From assembly GCA_900074885.1 (NCBI GenBank), contig FJUW01000061.1:1-64000 (forward strand): a stretch of 64,000 nt of DNA, written 5' to 3'. Shown one piece after another: positions 34,490-46,497 of this stretch. The position numbers were made by a program, and so were the translations under genes. The notes beneath the pieces were generated by a model. The model was not told the DNA's origin. It saw only the letters and a program-made list of their open reading frames with translations, and made no database searches. How positions within the stretch are numbered: the stretch's first letter is position 1; each line of letters opens with the position of its first letter. Origin of the DNA: Rhynchosporium graminicola (Eukaryota > Ascomycota > Leotiomycetes > Helotiales > Ploettnerulaceae).

Positions 34490-36320
34490 CCCTAGACGCA
34501 GGTATCCTCGCAAAAACCATGGCGATTATTATATTCATAATCTGTTTGCGTCTGGAACGAAATAGAACTGCTGAGATTCTTTGAGGTCATCTCTGATGGT
34601 TCGGGAAAATGGTAAGAAGGCTTGCTAGACCGACTAGCCCAAGTCCAAGGTGGTATGGAAGTACCTATGTTTTGGCATGCAACTCTCTGACATTTGCCAA
34701 AGTAGGCCTTGACTTGTACCATCATCAGAATACCTGCGTAGAAATTTTGTCCATATTGTTCTTCGAATTTGCTGCAGACTCCCGGCATGGCAAGGCGATT
34801 AACCTTGCGCTTGCTCAGCTTGGAAGTAGAGTAGTCTCTAGCAAACACGTCCGCGAAAAACTTCGCTGTAGTTGCTCCCATAGACTTCGAATTGATACAA
34901 GCTGGTCTCGCGTCTTGGATTCTCGCGAGCCCCTGCTCGTCGCCCTGCTCGTTCCCCTGCTCCTGAGCGGTCCCAAAACACTCTGTCTTCTGTGTAGTAG
35001 ACAATTCGCCTCGAAAGTTCTTTTTTCTGAAATACCCACCCACGATAATACCATTCGCTCTCCATTATTTCGTACCAAAGACTAGAGATCTGAGGTTGCA
35101 AGACAAAGTTGTTATGACAAACGACGTTAATGATATCGGTTACATCCCGATCCTTCTTAAGCCATTAGTACTTCCAAACACAATTCTGTCTAGTTGCATT
35201 GAGTATTCTAGCAGAGGCTTTAGGAACGGCAGTCCTTTTGACAGGGCAACATACCGTCACTGCCAGCAGACCTGGCCGAGGGATAAAAAGTCCTCGATCG
35301 TTGGACTCGTCGTCTAACGCATGAAGTACAGCAAGAGTAAAGCTTGAGGACTGAAAGATCTGCCCTAAATTGGCCGATTCTTGAAGCCAGTCTTCCTTAT
35401 CACGCTGAATGATGCATAGAGAATCAATCCAAATATACTAAAATCCCAGTTGACAAGCTACCGCTATTGCATCCTTGAACGTTTGTGGCACTGGGACAGC
35501 CTGTTTGAACTCATCGATGTTGTCTACCGTGGTTTTAGTTTTGCAACCTTTACCCCATCGATGACTTAGTGTTAGATAAGAACCTCGTTTCCCCTTGGTC
35601 TCAGCTAAGAAGGGGCGGATTTGGTCTGAGCCTACATCGACTAATCGGATAGGTAAAGCAACAGATTCGCAAGAGGGATCCGACACCGACCACTGTTCAA
35701 AAGGGTAACACTCCGGGTGAATTCATGTACAATTATACAGCCACTTTTGCGGCATGGTATAGTATCGAAGTGTCTCGCATGCAGTGACAGCTCGGGAGGG
35801 TACAATGTTGGGTGAATGGTAATAGGAATCTAATTGCCTTTATGAGTATGCTTCCCCTGATTATAAGAACATTTACCTTCAGATGTGCTAATATGGATCG
35901 TGCTCCCATCATCATATTTTCCGTACCTCAAACCAGGTGTGATCTTTGGAGGGTGCCATTCTCGACTCCAGGATAAGCAGTGCGACCGTCTTTTCCTAAA
36001 TATCAACCCAAAGTGTGTCGTCTCGTCCAACAAACTTTCTCTTAACAGCTGGCAGAATCATCAAAGAGCTCGACATCCTATCATAGTCTTTTTCAACATC
36101 ATACGGTCTCCAAAGACTCTTGAGCTGCGGCTTCTAATACATACACGCCATCAATCTACACAACTTGCAGATTCGACCAGATACAACAGTGTCTGGGAAG
36201 CGTTTCGGGTAGACAAAGCTATCGTGAAGCATCGCGAAAGTGATAGACTTGCAAGACTCGCAAACAGGGAGGTCAAATCACATGCCCACTTCATTTCTGT
36301 TGGCTCTTCCGGCTTCGGAG
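34490..36320 (-). pseudogene. HET-domain heterokaryon-incompatibility protein, decayed
   Basis: Minus-strand fragments in several frames line up in the order of a HET protein. An N-terminal Cys-rich start comes first (VCESCKSITFAMLH, RICKLCRLMA; about 36270-36140), then CTxxHPECYPFEQW (about 35730-35690). The HET core follows with LPIRLVDVGSDQIRPFL and YLTLSHRWGKG (35660-35550), IDSLCIIQRDKEDWLQES (about 35435-35380), RGWVFQKKELSRRIVYYT (about 35035-34980) and the late motif IPPWTWAS (about 34640). The frame is broken by many stops in the N-terminal third, by a TAG directly before the conserved IDSLCIIQ motif, and by frame changes after the RIVYYT motif. HET domains trigger incompatibility cell death in fungi; this copy cannot make a full protein. 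The lesions are spread out rather than dense TAG/TAA, so simple decay explains it better than RIP. Confidence 0.82.
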
Positions 36321-36653
36321 TCTCGTGTAGGCAGCACTGAACTTTGTTAGGTGTGCACAGCTGTAGTAGATCCGAGATACGAGAAACACAATTTTAAGGA
36401 CCCTCAATCTCTGTTGCTTCTTTTTACGTGCAAGTACGGTAGTCTGAGAAGGTCGAGGGCCAACAATTTCTGCCTATCCATCGCCAAGAGTTGTACATTA
36501 CCCACTCCAATACACAAGGACACGACTGCCTCGTATTCAGAGAGCAGAAGCTGTATATGGAACCTCAAGAAAGGGGGAATCCCGCTACCGCGAGACATTT
36601 GCTCTAGACTTTATATGCTGCGATTCTCCAATGCACTCGTAGTATTCTTAACC
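36321..36653. other. Spacer between HET pseudogene and thiolase gene
   Basis: A 64-codon frame on the minus strand (36598-36404) has no recognisable motif. Nothing else is seen. Confidence 0.4.
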
Positions 36654-38531
36654 TTACAACTTCTCTCTTTGAAAGAATATGAACAGATTTCTTCCTTCCT
36701 CTCCAGTGCTCACCCACCCATTTCTCCCGACAGGCTCCTTCGCGGAGCTCGATAGCTGCTTTACAGTGCTATCGTCGCCATGGTTCGCCAGAAATCGATG
36801 GCCATTACTTTTTAGTCGTCCAACAATATGACCCAGCAGCGGAGTACCATCTCGCTCGAACTGAACAGTATATGTCTACCAGAGTCAGCAAGAACACTTT
36901 GACAAAGGTACAAATCCCACCTCAACAATGGCTTCGCCTTCCGCCTGATCATCTACTTCAGGCACAGGTTCGTCCGTTAAAACCTCTGGGAGAGGATTGC
37001 GTTCAGGATATGGCGACTCTCGAGGTTGTGACGAGAGACACACGACATATTGATACGTTACCATTCCGCCATTCGCAAGGACCAGCCCTTTCTTCGCATC
37101 TCCGTTTCTGATCTTACGAGTCATTTCCGTAAGAGCCTAATAACATCGCTTATTAGCATCGGACCGCTATGCTAAAGGAGCAACTAACATGCATCGAATA
37201 ATTATTCCCCGCACCACCAAAAGATGTTAAGCCTCCAAGAAGAGTGATCGGTTTCGACTGCCTCGTCAATGGAAGCCCGAGATGTTGACATGCTAGTTTA
37301 GGGACGATTGGAAAACAGGAGTAGAAGTCGAAGATGTCAATCTCGTCTTTCGATACTCCAGACACTCGTAAGCCTTCATCCAGCGATTTTGAGATCGCTG
37401 GACTTGAATGGAAATTTGGTCGTTGCCAGACTATTCACTCAAATTAGTGTGAAATCTTGAATTTAGTAGGATACTTACAGTTGGTAGCATCGCTCGATCC
37501 GGCTCCTCCTAGTGGGTATACCCATCTACTTTCAGAAATACCGAGTTCCTTCGCGTATTCAATTGAAGTCAGAATACATGATCCCGACAGGTTGACGTTA
37601 TTGAATGCATTCATTAACAGCGGATCTGAACCACCTATCAGACCCCAGCCAATCCTTCATTTACAATTATGAACTTACAAGGAAAACAAATCATCCTGTT
37701 CTTCTTTGACACAGTGCTAATGATTTCTTTAGTCGCAGCAGGTTTCCCATAGTTCCAAGCGAGGGGGTTCTGTTCGGCAACCTTGGCGAAATCGGCATAC
37801 AGCTCGGCAGACTCTTGATTATTATCCTGGATAGACTGTCCTCTATGAGCTCTGAATGCGTTCTCATATAGCGGATAAACATGTATCGGCAGTCCAACGG
37901 AGTGAAGTGTTCCGATGCCTCGTGCTTCGGTTAGCCTAATCTGATCATGAATTACACAAAAACAACATACACTCACTTTCGCCCATGCTCGACACGTCGG
38001 AAACGGACACAGCTCTCGCACTCTCGTTGGCACCTATCCAAGGCGGCGATTTTCCAGCTGTAGCAAAAGCACCAACTTTTCTCTATTAGCACGGCTCTCT
38101 AAACACACGTCCTTTCTTTTGCAAAACTCACGACTCGCCAAAGCCTCTCCGCCCGTAATGACAGCAACCTTGCTCTCTCCACGAGCAATCCTCCTCGCCG
38201 CCTCATCAAAGAACTTAGCCGGCGAATCACCACCGTGATGACTTAGACCCTTATACTTTGGCTTCACCCCGAGATTTTCTGATATCAAGCTCGGCAAATC
38301 GGTGTAATTCCATGACCAGGTATTGACGACTCCTATGCTGTCGATATTTGCTTGAAGAGTTTCACAGGAGGACTGAGGGAGGCCAGTATCTTTGATAGCG
38401 AGCTGGATGGATTGCAGCATTAGTTGGTCCGGGGAGAGGGCGTCTGAGAGGGCGAGGGAGCGGTTGATTATGTCGCCTACGCCGATGACTATTGGGGTTG
38501 CTTTGAAAGACGGCATGGTGAGGAAGGACAT
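36654..38531 (-). CDS. Thiolase-like acetyl-CoA acetyltransferase family protein
   Basis: Seven minus-strand exons are 38531-38132, 38057-37977, 37924-37679, 37625-37479, 37430-37189, 37136-36921 and 36875-36654. The frame is continuous and the product is about 517 aa (512 if the second Met, at 38516, is used). Motifs in order are PIVIGVGDIINRS, SHHGGDSPAKFF, VAVITGGEALAS, VGLPIHVYPLYENAF, NNQESAELYADFA, KKNRMICFP, LLMNAFNNVN, DIFDFYSCFPIVP, LLGGLTSFGGAGNNYSMH and LANGGMVTYQ. The last exon matches the extra C-terminal domain of thiolase-like protein type 1 (YTVQFERDGTPLLGHIVGR). The usual nucleophilic Cys position reads HGGDSP, without Cys, as in SCP-x-like thiolase relatives, so activity on acyl-CoA is uncertain. 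The intron before exon 3 needs a GAAG acceptor very close to its branch site, and the last intron has a weak GTGGGA donor. The only clearly intact gene between 34.5 and 44 kb. Confidence 0.87.
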
Positions 38532-39148
38532 TAGTTAATGTGATGAAAATGCAGAAACGGACCAACAAGATAAGTTTATCGAAAATTGGAGTATTAGATA
38601 AGTGAAATGTATAAAACGATACTATAATATGATAATAGACTCCATACCAAATGCCACTTTTGCCTTTACCGGCCATTGTTGATCTGCGGAGGCGATGCCT
38701 CGGCTGGTGGGAATGCGGGGATCATCCGATGGTCTTGACATACTTAGTATGATGAAAGCTTTTTAAAGTCAAGAAAATCCGAGGGTCATCAACTGCTTAA
38801 GCTCCGGATGAAAAACTGCTCGGACGATGATCACTAATGGTGAGTAAACATTGTCAGGTGGATCACTTGATTACGTGAAACAGTCATTTTCGGCAAAATT
38901 CAGAAGGTGATACGACGGTTGCATTTGTCGTCTTAGCAGTTTTTTTGATCTTCAAAAGCTTGTTAGGAATGGATTTCTGTATATGCTTTCCTTGAAAATT
39001 ATGCTGAAATTAGAGATAAATAGTTATAAACCATTTTCACGTTCTTTTTTGTCGGTGATCTGCCGCGTTCATCACTTTATTGCTCCTCCTGCAAAAGCTC
39101 TTTGCCACTAGATTTCTCCTTCGAGTCTCTGAGTGCACACTGTTTTCT
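38532..39148. other. Promoter region of the thiolase gene
   Basis: This lies between the thiolase start and the 3' end of the transporter pseudogene, both on the minus strand. No motif is recognised. Confidence 0.4.
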
Positions 39149-40690
39149 TCACTTCTTTCCATGCTTGTTTATGCATTGATCCAAAGAGTTATCCCATAAC
39201 TGATTACAAAGCTTAAGCGTATTGTGAATGAGAATGATCGTTATGATATGCTCGCCTCTAAGATCTCGATAAGATGAAGTCGCGTATTGATTAGCGGTAG
39301 AGAGACAAAGTGTAGATGAGATTGCAAGAACACCTTGGGCAAACACCATACCGAATTAATGGATTTTAGCGGCACCCCAAGACCCCAAAGAAGCATCGCG
39401 AACGGCACTACTATGAGTGAGGCTAGGAAGAGCCACAGAATGTGCTCTGGTTCAGCCACACTTTTATTGCAACGAGCAAGACGCATAACTAATTGAGGCC
39501 CTGCAAAAGTAACTCAAAGAGATCTAAATGTGATGTCAGAAGTTTGTAACAACGGTGATTGATGAAGTGATTTGCCCTACAAGCATCCCCACAACAGCTC
39601 CAAAATATGCATAGCCACATCATTGCTGCCGAATCCATAGACGTTGGTGTAGGTCGGGCTAGCAGTTGCATTGAGAATACCTGGCCAAACTAGAGCATTT
39701 TTTCTGTACGTGAACCCGGCCCAGGTGACGATTGGAAATGAAAAGAACTTGAATGGAGCCCCAATTAAGACTTTAGTACATGTAAACTCAATTTCTCATG
39801 ATCGGGATCGGGATCAAGACAATAAACGTATCCTAATTCGAAGTCACTGAGATTCTTAATGGGGGAAAATTACGAACCACATGATCTCCCATACACGACT
39901 CTGATGCGTCTTATCGATTACGCTGAGTTTCTGCCAGAATGTCTTGCGAGGATAGAATACCTGACCGGCTTCAATAGCTGCTGGGTGCGTATTGCCGGTT
40001 TTAGTATTCTCCGTCGAGTTCTTCTTAGACGGGAGGACAGTTTCAGCTGCCTTAGAAATATTGTCGGTACTACCCTCGTTACTGGATGGTGAGACTTGGA
40101 GTTTCCGATCGTAGTTGGTCTCTTCCATGAAGAGAAAACAGTAGACAAACGCTACTCCCATGCCAATTGCATACCACCGAGGGAGTCCACTCCCAGCCTT
40201 GATTTGTATTGATAAACGCCGCGAGAACAGGTGCGAATTTGCTTGCAAATGCCAACCTCAAGCCGTAGACTGCGAGGCAAAGTGGGCGCTCATGAGAGAA
40301 CCAGATGTCTTTCATGCTGATTTCGCAGAGCGACTCTACTGGAGCACCGAAGAACCCCTAAATGTGTGAAACAATGAACTGTTGAGGTATCGAACAAACA
40401 CACCTGAAGAATCTTGACAGCGAGATATGGTCCGTTGGTCGTGTAAAGTGGGGTTACTCCCATTAGCACAATGGAAACTGCTATTGATATCAGGTATGAA
40501 GGCCGCTTGCCGTGTTGCAAAGCCACTGCCTGCCAGAAAATGCAACCCTATCCGTGAAACAAAATCATGGCTCCTGTACCAGACAACAAATCGCTGATTT
40601 TCAGGTTGGTGGCTTTTGAAATTGGCGTTGGACAGAGTAGACTGCTGACGATGAGAAGACCATCCTATCCATCAGGGTCTCGGGGTTAGC
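39149..40690 (-). pseudogene. Major facilitator superfamily transporter, truncated and frameshifted
   Basis: Minus-strand fragments follow the order of a 12-helix fungal MFS transporter: ISDLLSGTGAMILF and FWQAVALQHGKRPSYLI (40620-40480), GPYLAVKIL (about 40430), then after an intron-like gap VESLCEISMKDIWFSHERP (about 40340-40280), FVYCFLFMEETNYDRK (about 40150-40100), FPIVTWAGFTYRKNALVWPG (about 39745-39690), SVAEPEHILWLFLASLIVVP (about 39460-39400) and SSYRDLRGEHIITIILIHNT (about 39270-39210). The N-terminal helices are missing. A one-base shift at about 39615 breaks the frame before GAVVGMLVG, and stops follow. It is on the same strand as the thiolase and just upstream of it. Confidence 0.75.
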
Positions 40691-43600
40691 TTACTTCTTC
40701 TTGTAATACTCAGAAGTATGCAGAAGCTTATTAGAAGTAAGGAAGCTTCAGGAGTAAGGAATATCTTAACTCCGAAACTCGCCAGGTTAGGAAATTACAC
40801 TGCGAGAAACCGATGCTTACATGACTGTATACATCACCATACATGGTATTTGAAGCAGTTTTCTTTGTTTAATCCACTATTCGGATGTTAGTGAGGTTTC
40901 ACTTTCTCTGCGAATCCCTAAGACTTGGGAGCATGGTTCTCGAAGTAGTGTATTTTAAGGCCATTTGCACAAATTTAAAGGATCTTCTGGGTCATCTACG
41001 TGAACGTCTCAGTAATAAACGATATGTCATTGGGAAGATACTGTACCCGAGGGCACAGGAATCATAACGATATCGTGGGTGACTCAGAGTGCTTTACATG
41101 GAGCTCGCCTGACGTATCGATAGGTTGAAGCGTTCCTGGCGCAGCTTTATCCTCTATAGCGACCATGACAAGATAATTTCACTGAATGACCTGATCATGC
41201 AGTAGAAAATGTCCAAGGTCTGACACTGAGGCATGATCTTAACTATGAATCCATGCCAAGCTCATCGTCCTGCTGACAACCTGCTGAAGATAGACCGATG
41301 ACCACAGAGATAGCTGTATCAAGATACGGCGGCCGATCACCAACAATGGGGCTACCATAGCACTTAACCACGATCACAGGTGGGATACAATCAAGGTAGT
41401 GGCAATATTCCCCTGAAATCGAGCATATGGGAATTGTCTAATTGGGGTAAAGGAAAGATAACATAATATTAGCGTTGAGATTCGCCCCGGCTTGCTTCCA
41501 AGCCAATTCAACGAGTAGAAGGAGACGGCGCTAACAATCTCGAGACAGTCTCAGCAATATCTGATGGCAGAATAGTCCGGGTTTGCCGACGTACTGCGTA
41601 GTAAGGAAGAATTCGATGAACATAGAGACAGTTTTGAGACACGAAATACACAGATTCCTGACACAACCTTATAGATGGAGATCCTAATCTAAGCGATCAT
41701 TGGACACCTGCCTGGCTTCAAACCGATTAAACTCACAAATAGACATGAAATAAACTCAGCAAGCGGGCGCGTCTCGATTGAAAAGACTTTGATAAGATTT
41801 AGATGACGGGATGGCTCCTTGATCGTTGCACGCGGATACTGTTCTTCTGCGGTAGATCATCCGTCCGAGTACTCCCGCAATTTGGCCGATGCGGCCATAG
41901 ATGAGGCTCCACTGAATCACTGATAATGTGTAAAGATCTCATATCTGCACGCTCTGATGCTGACCTGAAGATAAGAAGCTTCGTTGTGCCAAGATCCAGC
42001 CGCGACCTTGACATTGCCTTCGTCGAAGACTTCGAGGGCTCTCCTGTCATGCGGAAGAATATCAGGCAACAGGTCTACAGAATCTCTAACACGACAGGAC
42101 CTCTGGAATATGCTCCACTGTTGCAAGGCGGTACTAGGGGAGTTGCAATCTGTCTTGTGGTCGGCCAGAAATGTGATTAAATACATTATCGACCGCCGAG
42201 ATTCAGTCCGATTGTTATGTGTCATTGTCACGTGCGCGTGGAACCCAGCGCTGTCAACGTTTGGGCAACACTATAATGTGAATATTATGGTACTTGTCAG
42301 GACATATCTTCGAATGAACCTAGGGAGATAGGTGGCCAATTGAGTTGTCACTGTCGACTCGTACAAGGCAAGCTCTAAGTCACGTGATAATAAACTTGAA
42401 GCCGACATTTTACAGCGTTCAGAAAGAGCTAAGAGAATCCCCTGGTCAGATTCTGTATCCAATTTTCAAGTCAACTTTCAACTTTCTCTCTTCTCTCAAG
42501 CTTCTGCTAAAGCGAATTGCAGTGATGACGCAAAATACCAGAAATGACAGGGAGCGCGATCTTGTGAATGTCCTCGGACGTAGCACAAAGAGCAGCAAAC
42601 GATGGAGTAGTTGGAAGTTCAGAGACGGAGAGTTCAAAAGCCCCATCTCATGATTTAGCATGCCATGAGAATGTTATTTTTATTGCCCTGGTGAAGACTA
42701 CTGTTGATTCCAAATCGGAACGACCTTCCGGGAAGCCTTTGGACATTGATATGCAGATTCCAGCAGGTGCAGACTGTTAATGATACTCAAACTGAGATCC
42801 ATTCGGAATCGGGAATAAAAATAATCGATCAGAACAGGATCAGCAGCTGTTATAGCATTATTTAAGCAACCTCATATAACCGTGACATGAAGACAGGTAG
42901 TTGAGGCGCGTAGAATTCATGCGATGACGATTCCGAAGCACAGTAAACAGAATGTAAAGTCATCATGGCTTCTAAGGATCGTCATGCAACCACTTCCAGG
43001 CACAGCTTGCTTTGCTACGCACGTCTTTTAAGCTATCCTAAGTTCTTGCCAAAGATGAGAAGTAACCGAAGTGAAACTTCCTCGCGCGAGAAAAGTCCGA
43101 GTTTGAAAAACTACCCTAAGATTATCATCTAAAAGAGTGAATTTAACGATCACTAGGACTTGAAAAGAAAATCGAACTGTGTTCCTAGTAATGTAAACCA
43201 TTATGTAGTATACCACTTGCAGCCAGAATTGTAGCTGGGTTTCAGAACCAGTCTCAGGTTGTTTGTAAAGGCCTTACGAAAGATTGAAAACAATGATGAA
43301 GTTTCTGGGAGTGATTTTTCTCTTTTTTCTGCTCGCTGATTGAGTATAGCAAAACGACGGGGTCACTCGACAGAATCTTGCATCAGCAGAGACAATTGGC
43401 GGGTCAAGCATATGCGTACAATTAATATGACTAATATCCTACAGAAAATCATCTTCAATACGGCTCTAACTGCTCTAGTCTCTGGCAAAGATGATCTTGT
43501 GCCGTATAGTAAGCGATTACCCATCATCAACCGTTTTACACCAAAAACTCAAGGCTTATTAGTCAAAATTCAGATCAAAGGTATCAGATTGAACCCTCGT

Positions 43601-44381
43601 GATAACTATTTCCCAGAGACATATCGGACGCGGTTCAGTATACCTCTATAAAAGTGCTTACTCATTTCTGTTAAACGGCTCCATGTTTGGTATATCCAGG
43701 AGCTCAACAGTTACATGACCCTGCAATCGATATGTTTATGAAATCTGTAGAGAATTCATGGCGAATATTGAGCTGTGAATTAAGGTATACATGATTTTTC
43801 TCGGATAGCATGATTTGTCTCCACTATTTAAGCGAAAGGTGAACAACACGGAGCACATATATGTATTTTGAAAACTGCCTGCATTCGGTAGATCTAAGAT
43901 CAAATCAAGAATCAAAAGTTCTTACTTAGGATTTAATTAGGAAGAATTTCATTGCACGCCATTTGCAAGACCATTCTGGTCCTAGGCATAATTTCTTAGC
44001 GGCGACGAGCAGTCTTAGAACTAGAATTACACAATCCTAACCATCCCAACATCCTGCTTCCTGTTCTTAATAAACCGATACTAAATCATAAGGAACATCT
44101 GGCTTATCTGGAATTATTCGATATTGCAATTATACCTCAAAGCGAAGTTGCAGCCTCCCACATTCTGACCCAATGACAAGCGTTCTCCGTTCGCCCGTCT
44201 TTAACCGCTGGTGTGGCTCGTTCTGCATGCACTGTCCTATCTATCGAATGCTCCGGATCTTTCATCATTATTGAGCCGATGAATTGGATGAGTTTCTCCA
44301 CTAGAGGCATTTTCTCCACCTTTTGAATCAATGCAAAGGCTTGTAAATGTTGTAACTCGTTAGGATTTATTGTTCGTCACG
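40691..44381. other. 3.7 kb without a recognisable gene
   Basis: Composition is ordinary, with only short frames on both strands. I checked the longest (41917-42231 minus, 41984-42331 plus, 42345-42653 plus) and found no family motif. This is probably decayed genic or repeat sequence, including perhaps the lost N-terminal part of the MFS gene near 40.7-41.1 kb. Confidence 0.45.
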
Positions 44382-45516
44382 ATGACCACAACTAAGCCTC
44401 TAGCTATTGGCCTCGAGTCACTGAAACCAGACCGAATAAATGATAGCGACGCCCTAATACAGGTAGCGGCCGCCGATTCTCGTCACATTTTAGCAGCAAC
44501 AGTTTATTACTGTACTCGGCATCGGCTTTATACGACTGTTAAGCCTTATCTCATCGATTACGAGGATCTGTCCGATTTCCCGAGGACCAATATCATACCA
44601 GAACCTCATACAGTATCAATCTCTGATATCCGAGGATTGGAGGCCGCGTTCAACTTTGAAAATAATGGGTTCGCCGTTGTTCAGATGGAGAGTGCGATGC
44701 AATACCAAGACTTTGATGATCTGGAAAAGATCCGAAACGTATACTGCGCTGAGATTGCATCATGTCTGCTACAATATTTCGAAGCTCAAGAGGTACATAT
44801 TTTTGACTTTGCAGTGAGTACAAGTCTTAGCGACTGGCACTGGACATAGCGATAACAATTATTCTTCGTCCGTAGGTCCGAAGAAGGCATCCATCATACC
44901 CATTTGAAGTTGTTGGAGAGCTACCTACTCTTCAACCGGCAACACAAGTCCACGTTGGTACGACAGAATATATACCAGTTCTAGGGTTTTCTAATGCTGG
45001 CTTTATAGACTCATCATATGAAAACCTGATCTCTTTGATCAGGAATCTGTCAGGAGATAAAGCTGACGACGTGCTGAGAGAATATGACTGCTCATATAGC
45101 AAGTATGATCTATCGTTCCTTTTTCTATTGTCATCAGCTAACCAATATGTAGCGTCTGGAAGCCCCTTCAAGGACCAGTTAAGGATTGGTCTCTTGCTAT
45201 TTGTGACGCAGCAACAGTCAAAAGCAGAGACGAATTCATGGCTACCGATGTGATCGGCGAAAAGAATCTCAGCGAAGATCTGAGAGTTTTCCACGATGAT
45301 GACCACAAATGGTATTACTTGAGCGAACAAATGCCCGATGAACTTCTTATGTTTCGCCAAGCTGACACAGACGCATCGAAAATGGTATGAATTCATTCTA
45401 GCCATATGTGTCTAACTACTGATCGGCTCCTTCAGGTGTCCCACACACTGCTTTTTCTCACCGGGACCTTGACGAACCAGCGTATCTCAGGGAAAGTATC
45501 GAAGTCAGAGCCCTGA
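44382..45516 (+). CDS. CmcJ/AsaB-like oxidoreductase family protein, C-terminal frame disturbed
   Basis: Exons are 44382-44813, 44876-45102, 45153-45384 and probably 45436-45516. The first three join in frame with GT-AG introns (branch AGCTAACC in the second). Recognisable family text includes YTTVKPYLIDYEDLSDFPRT, DIRGLEAAFNFENNGFAVV, VHIFDF joined to VRRRHPSYPFE, NVWKPLQGPVKDWSLAICDA, and HKWYYLSEQMPDELLMFRQ. These match the fungal CmcJ/NvfI/AsaB-type proteins seen in secondary-metabolism clusters. After the third exon the expected ending (GVPHTAF..., ESIEVRALIF) is present, but one base out of frame from the only good splice pair (ATG|GTATGA...TTCAG|GTG). Using that pair gives an unrelated 27-residue tail. 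One missing G at the donor would explain this. The gene may be recently inactivated, or the base may be a sequence error. Confidence 0.72.
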
Positions 45517-45539
45517 TATTCAAAACCCGGAAAAGATAG

Positions 45540-46497
45540 GCAACGCAAATATGGCTGAGTTGAATGGACGTTTGTCCATTGCTCTTCAACTCAGTAACAA
45601 CAAGCAATGAAACCATTCTTACAGCCCTCGACGTTCGTATAAACGACTCCCTGTCTGTGACTTCAGGAGAGTACGCGATCTCTCGAGGCAGACAGCCTAT
45701 TGCATCTGACTACTACTCTGTTGTCAGACTTTCTTTTGGGAAAAAGCTCGGTATTCTAGGCCTTACACCGGGGTCCTTGCGACGAATTTGGTGTCCTGTG
45801 TCATATTGTATGATCTGTGTATCCAAGAATTAGCAATTTATTTATGCGAAAGCTCCCATAGAAAGCTCACTTGAAGACCAGATTGGTAGAGTTATTGAAG
45901 GTTGTTGGTGAGTGACCTTGGACAGCCTTAAGAAACTTCAATGAGACAGATTTTCGGCTGTTTGAGCAACCATTGCGGTACTCTCTACCCGCAGATTGCC
46001 ATGCCTCCTGGGTGCCGGCCACCAACTCTTTATTCTCGCTCGACAGGCCATCGTGCTCTTCCCATGGGCGCAACTTGGCGGACTGCATCGTGGAGATGTT
46101 TGTAACACTCGAGTATGCGAGATTTACGCGTCGCACGTACGGTCAGGAATGAAGGTATCGAAGTGAAACTGTCAGAGATTGTGATTGCTTTCGGGATCTT
46201 GCGAGATAAGAGCATCAGCTTATTATGTGTGGGAGTAATGGAATCGTTAGAGGCTTAAACACGAGCCAATTATACTCGACCATAGATTGGATGATGGCAG
46301 CTGATTCATACGTGGTGTCTGGTTATTGGCCAGACTGCATGTGTTTACCCGTCTCTCGACAAACGTAGACACAGACATGTGCATCACGCTACGACAGCCG
46401 CTGAGATGCTAGGGCCTCACTCAATTCGAAGGTCGCCCAAGTGAAACCAGCTAGATTCCCTTCCTTATACCAACCGTAGACTCCGAACTCACCCACT
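45540..46497. other. Intergenic, no gene recognised
   Basis: An 89-codon frame (45564-45833, plus) follows the oxidoreductase but matches nothing I know. The rest, up to the NLR start, has only short frames. The NLR promoter should lie here. Confidence 0.4.
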
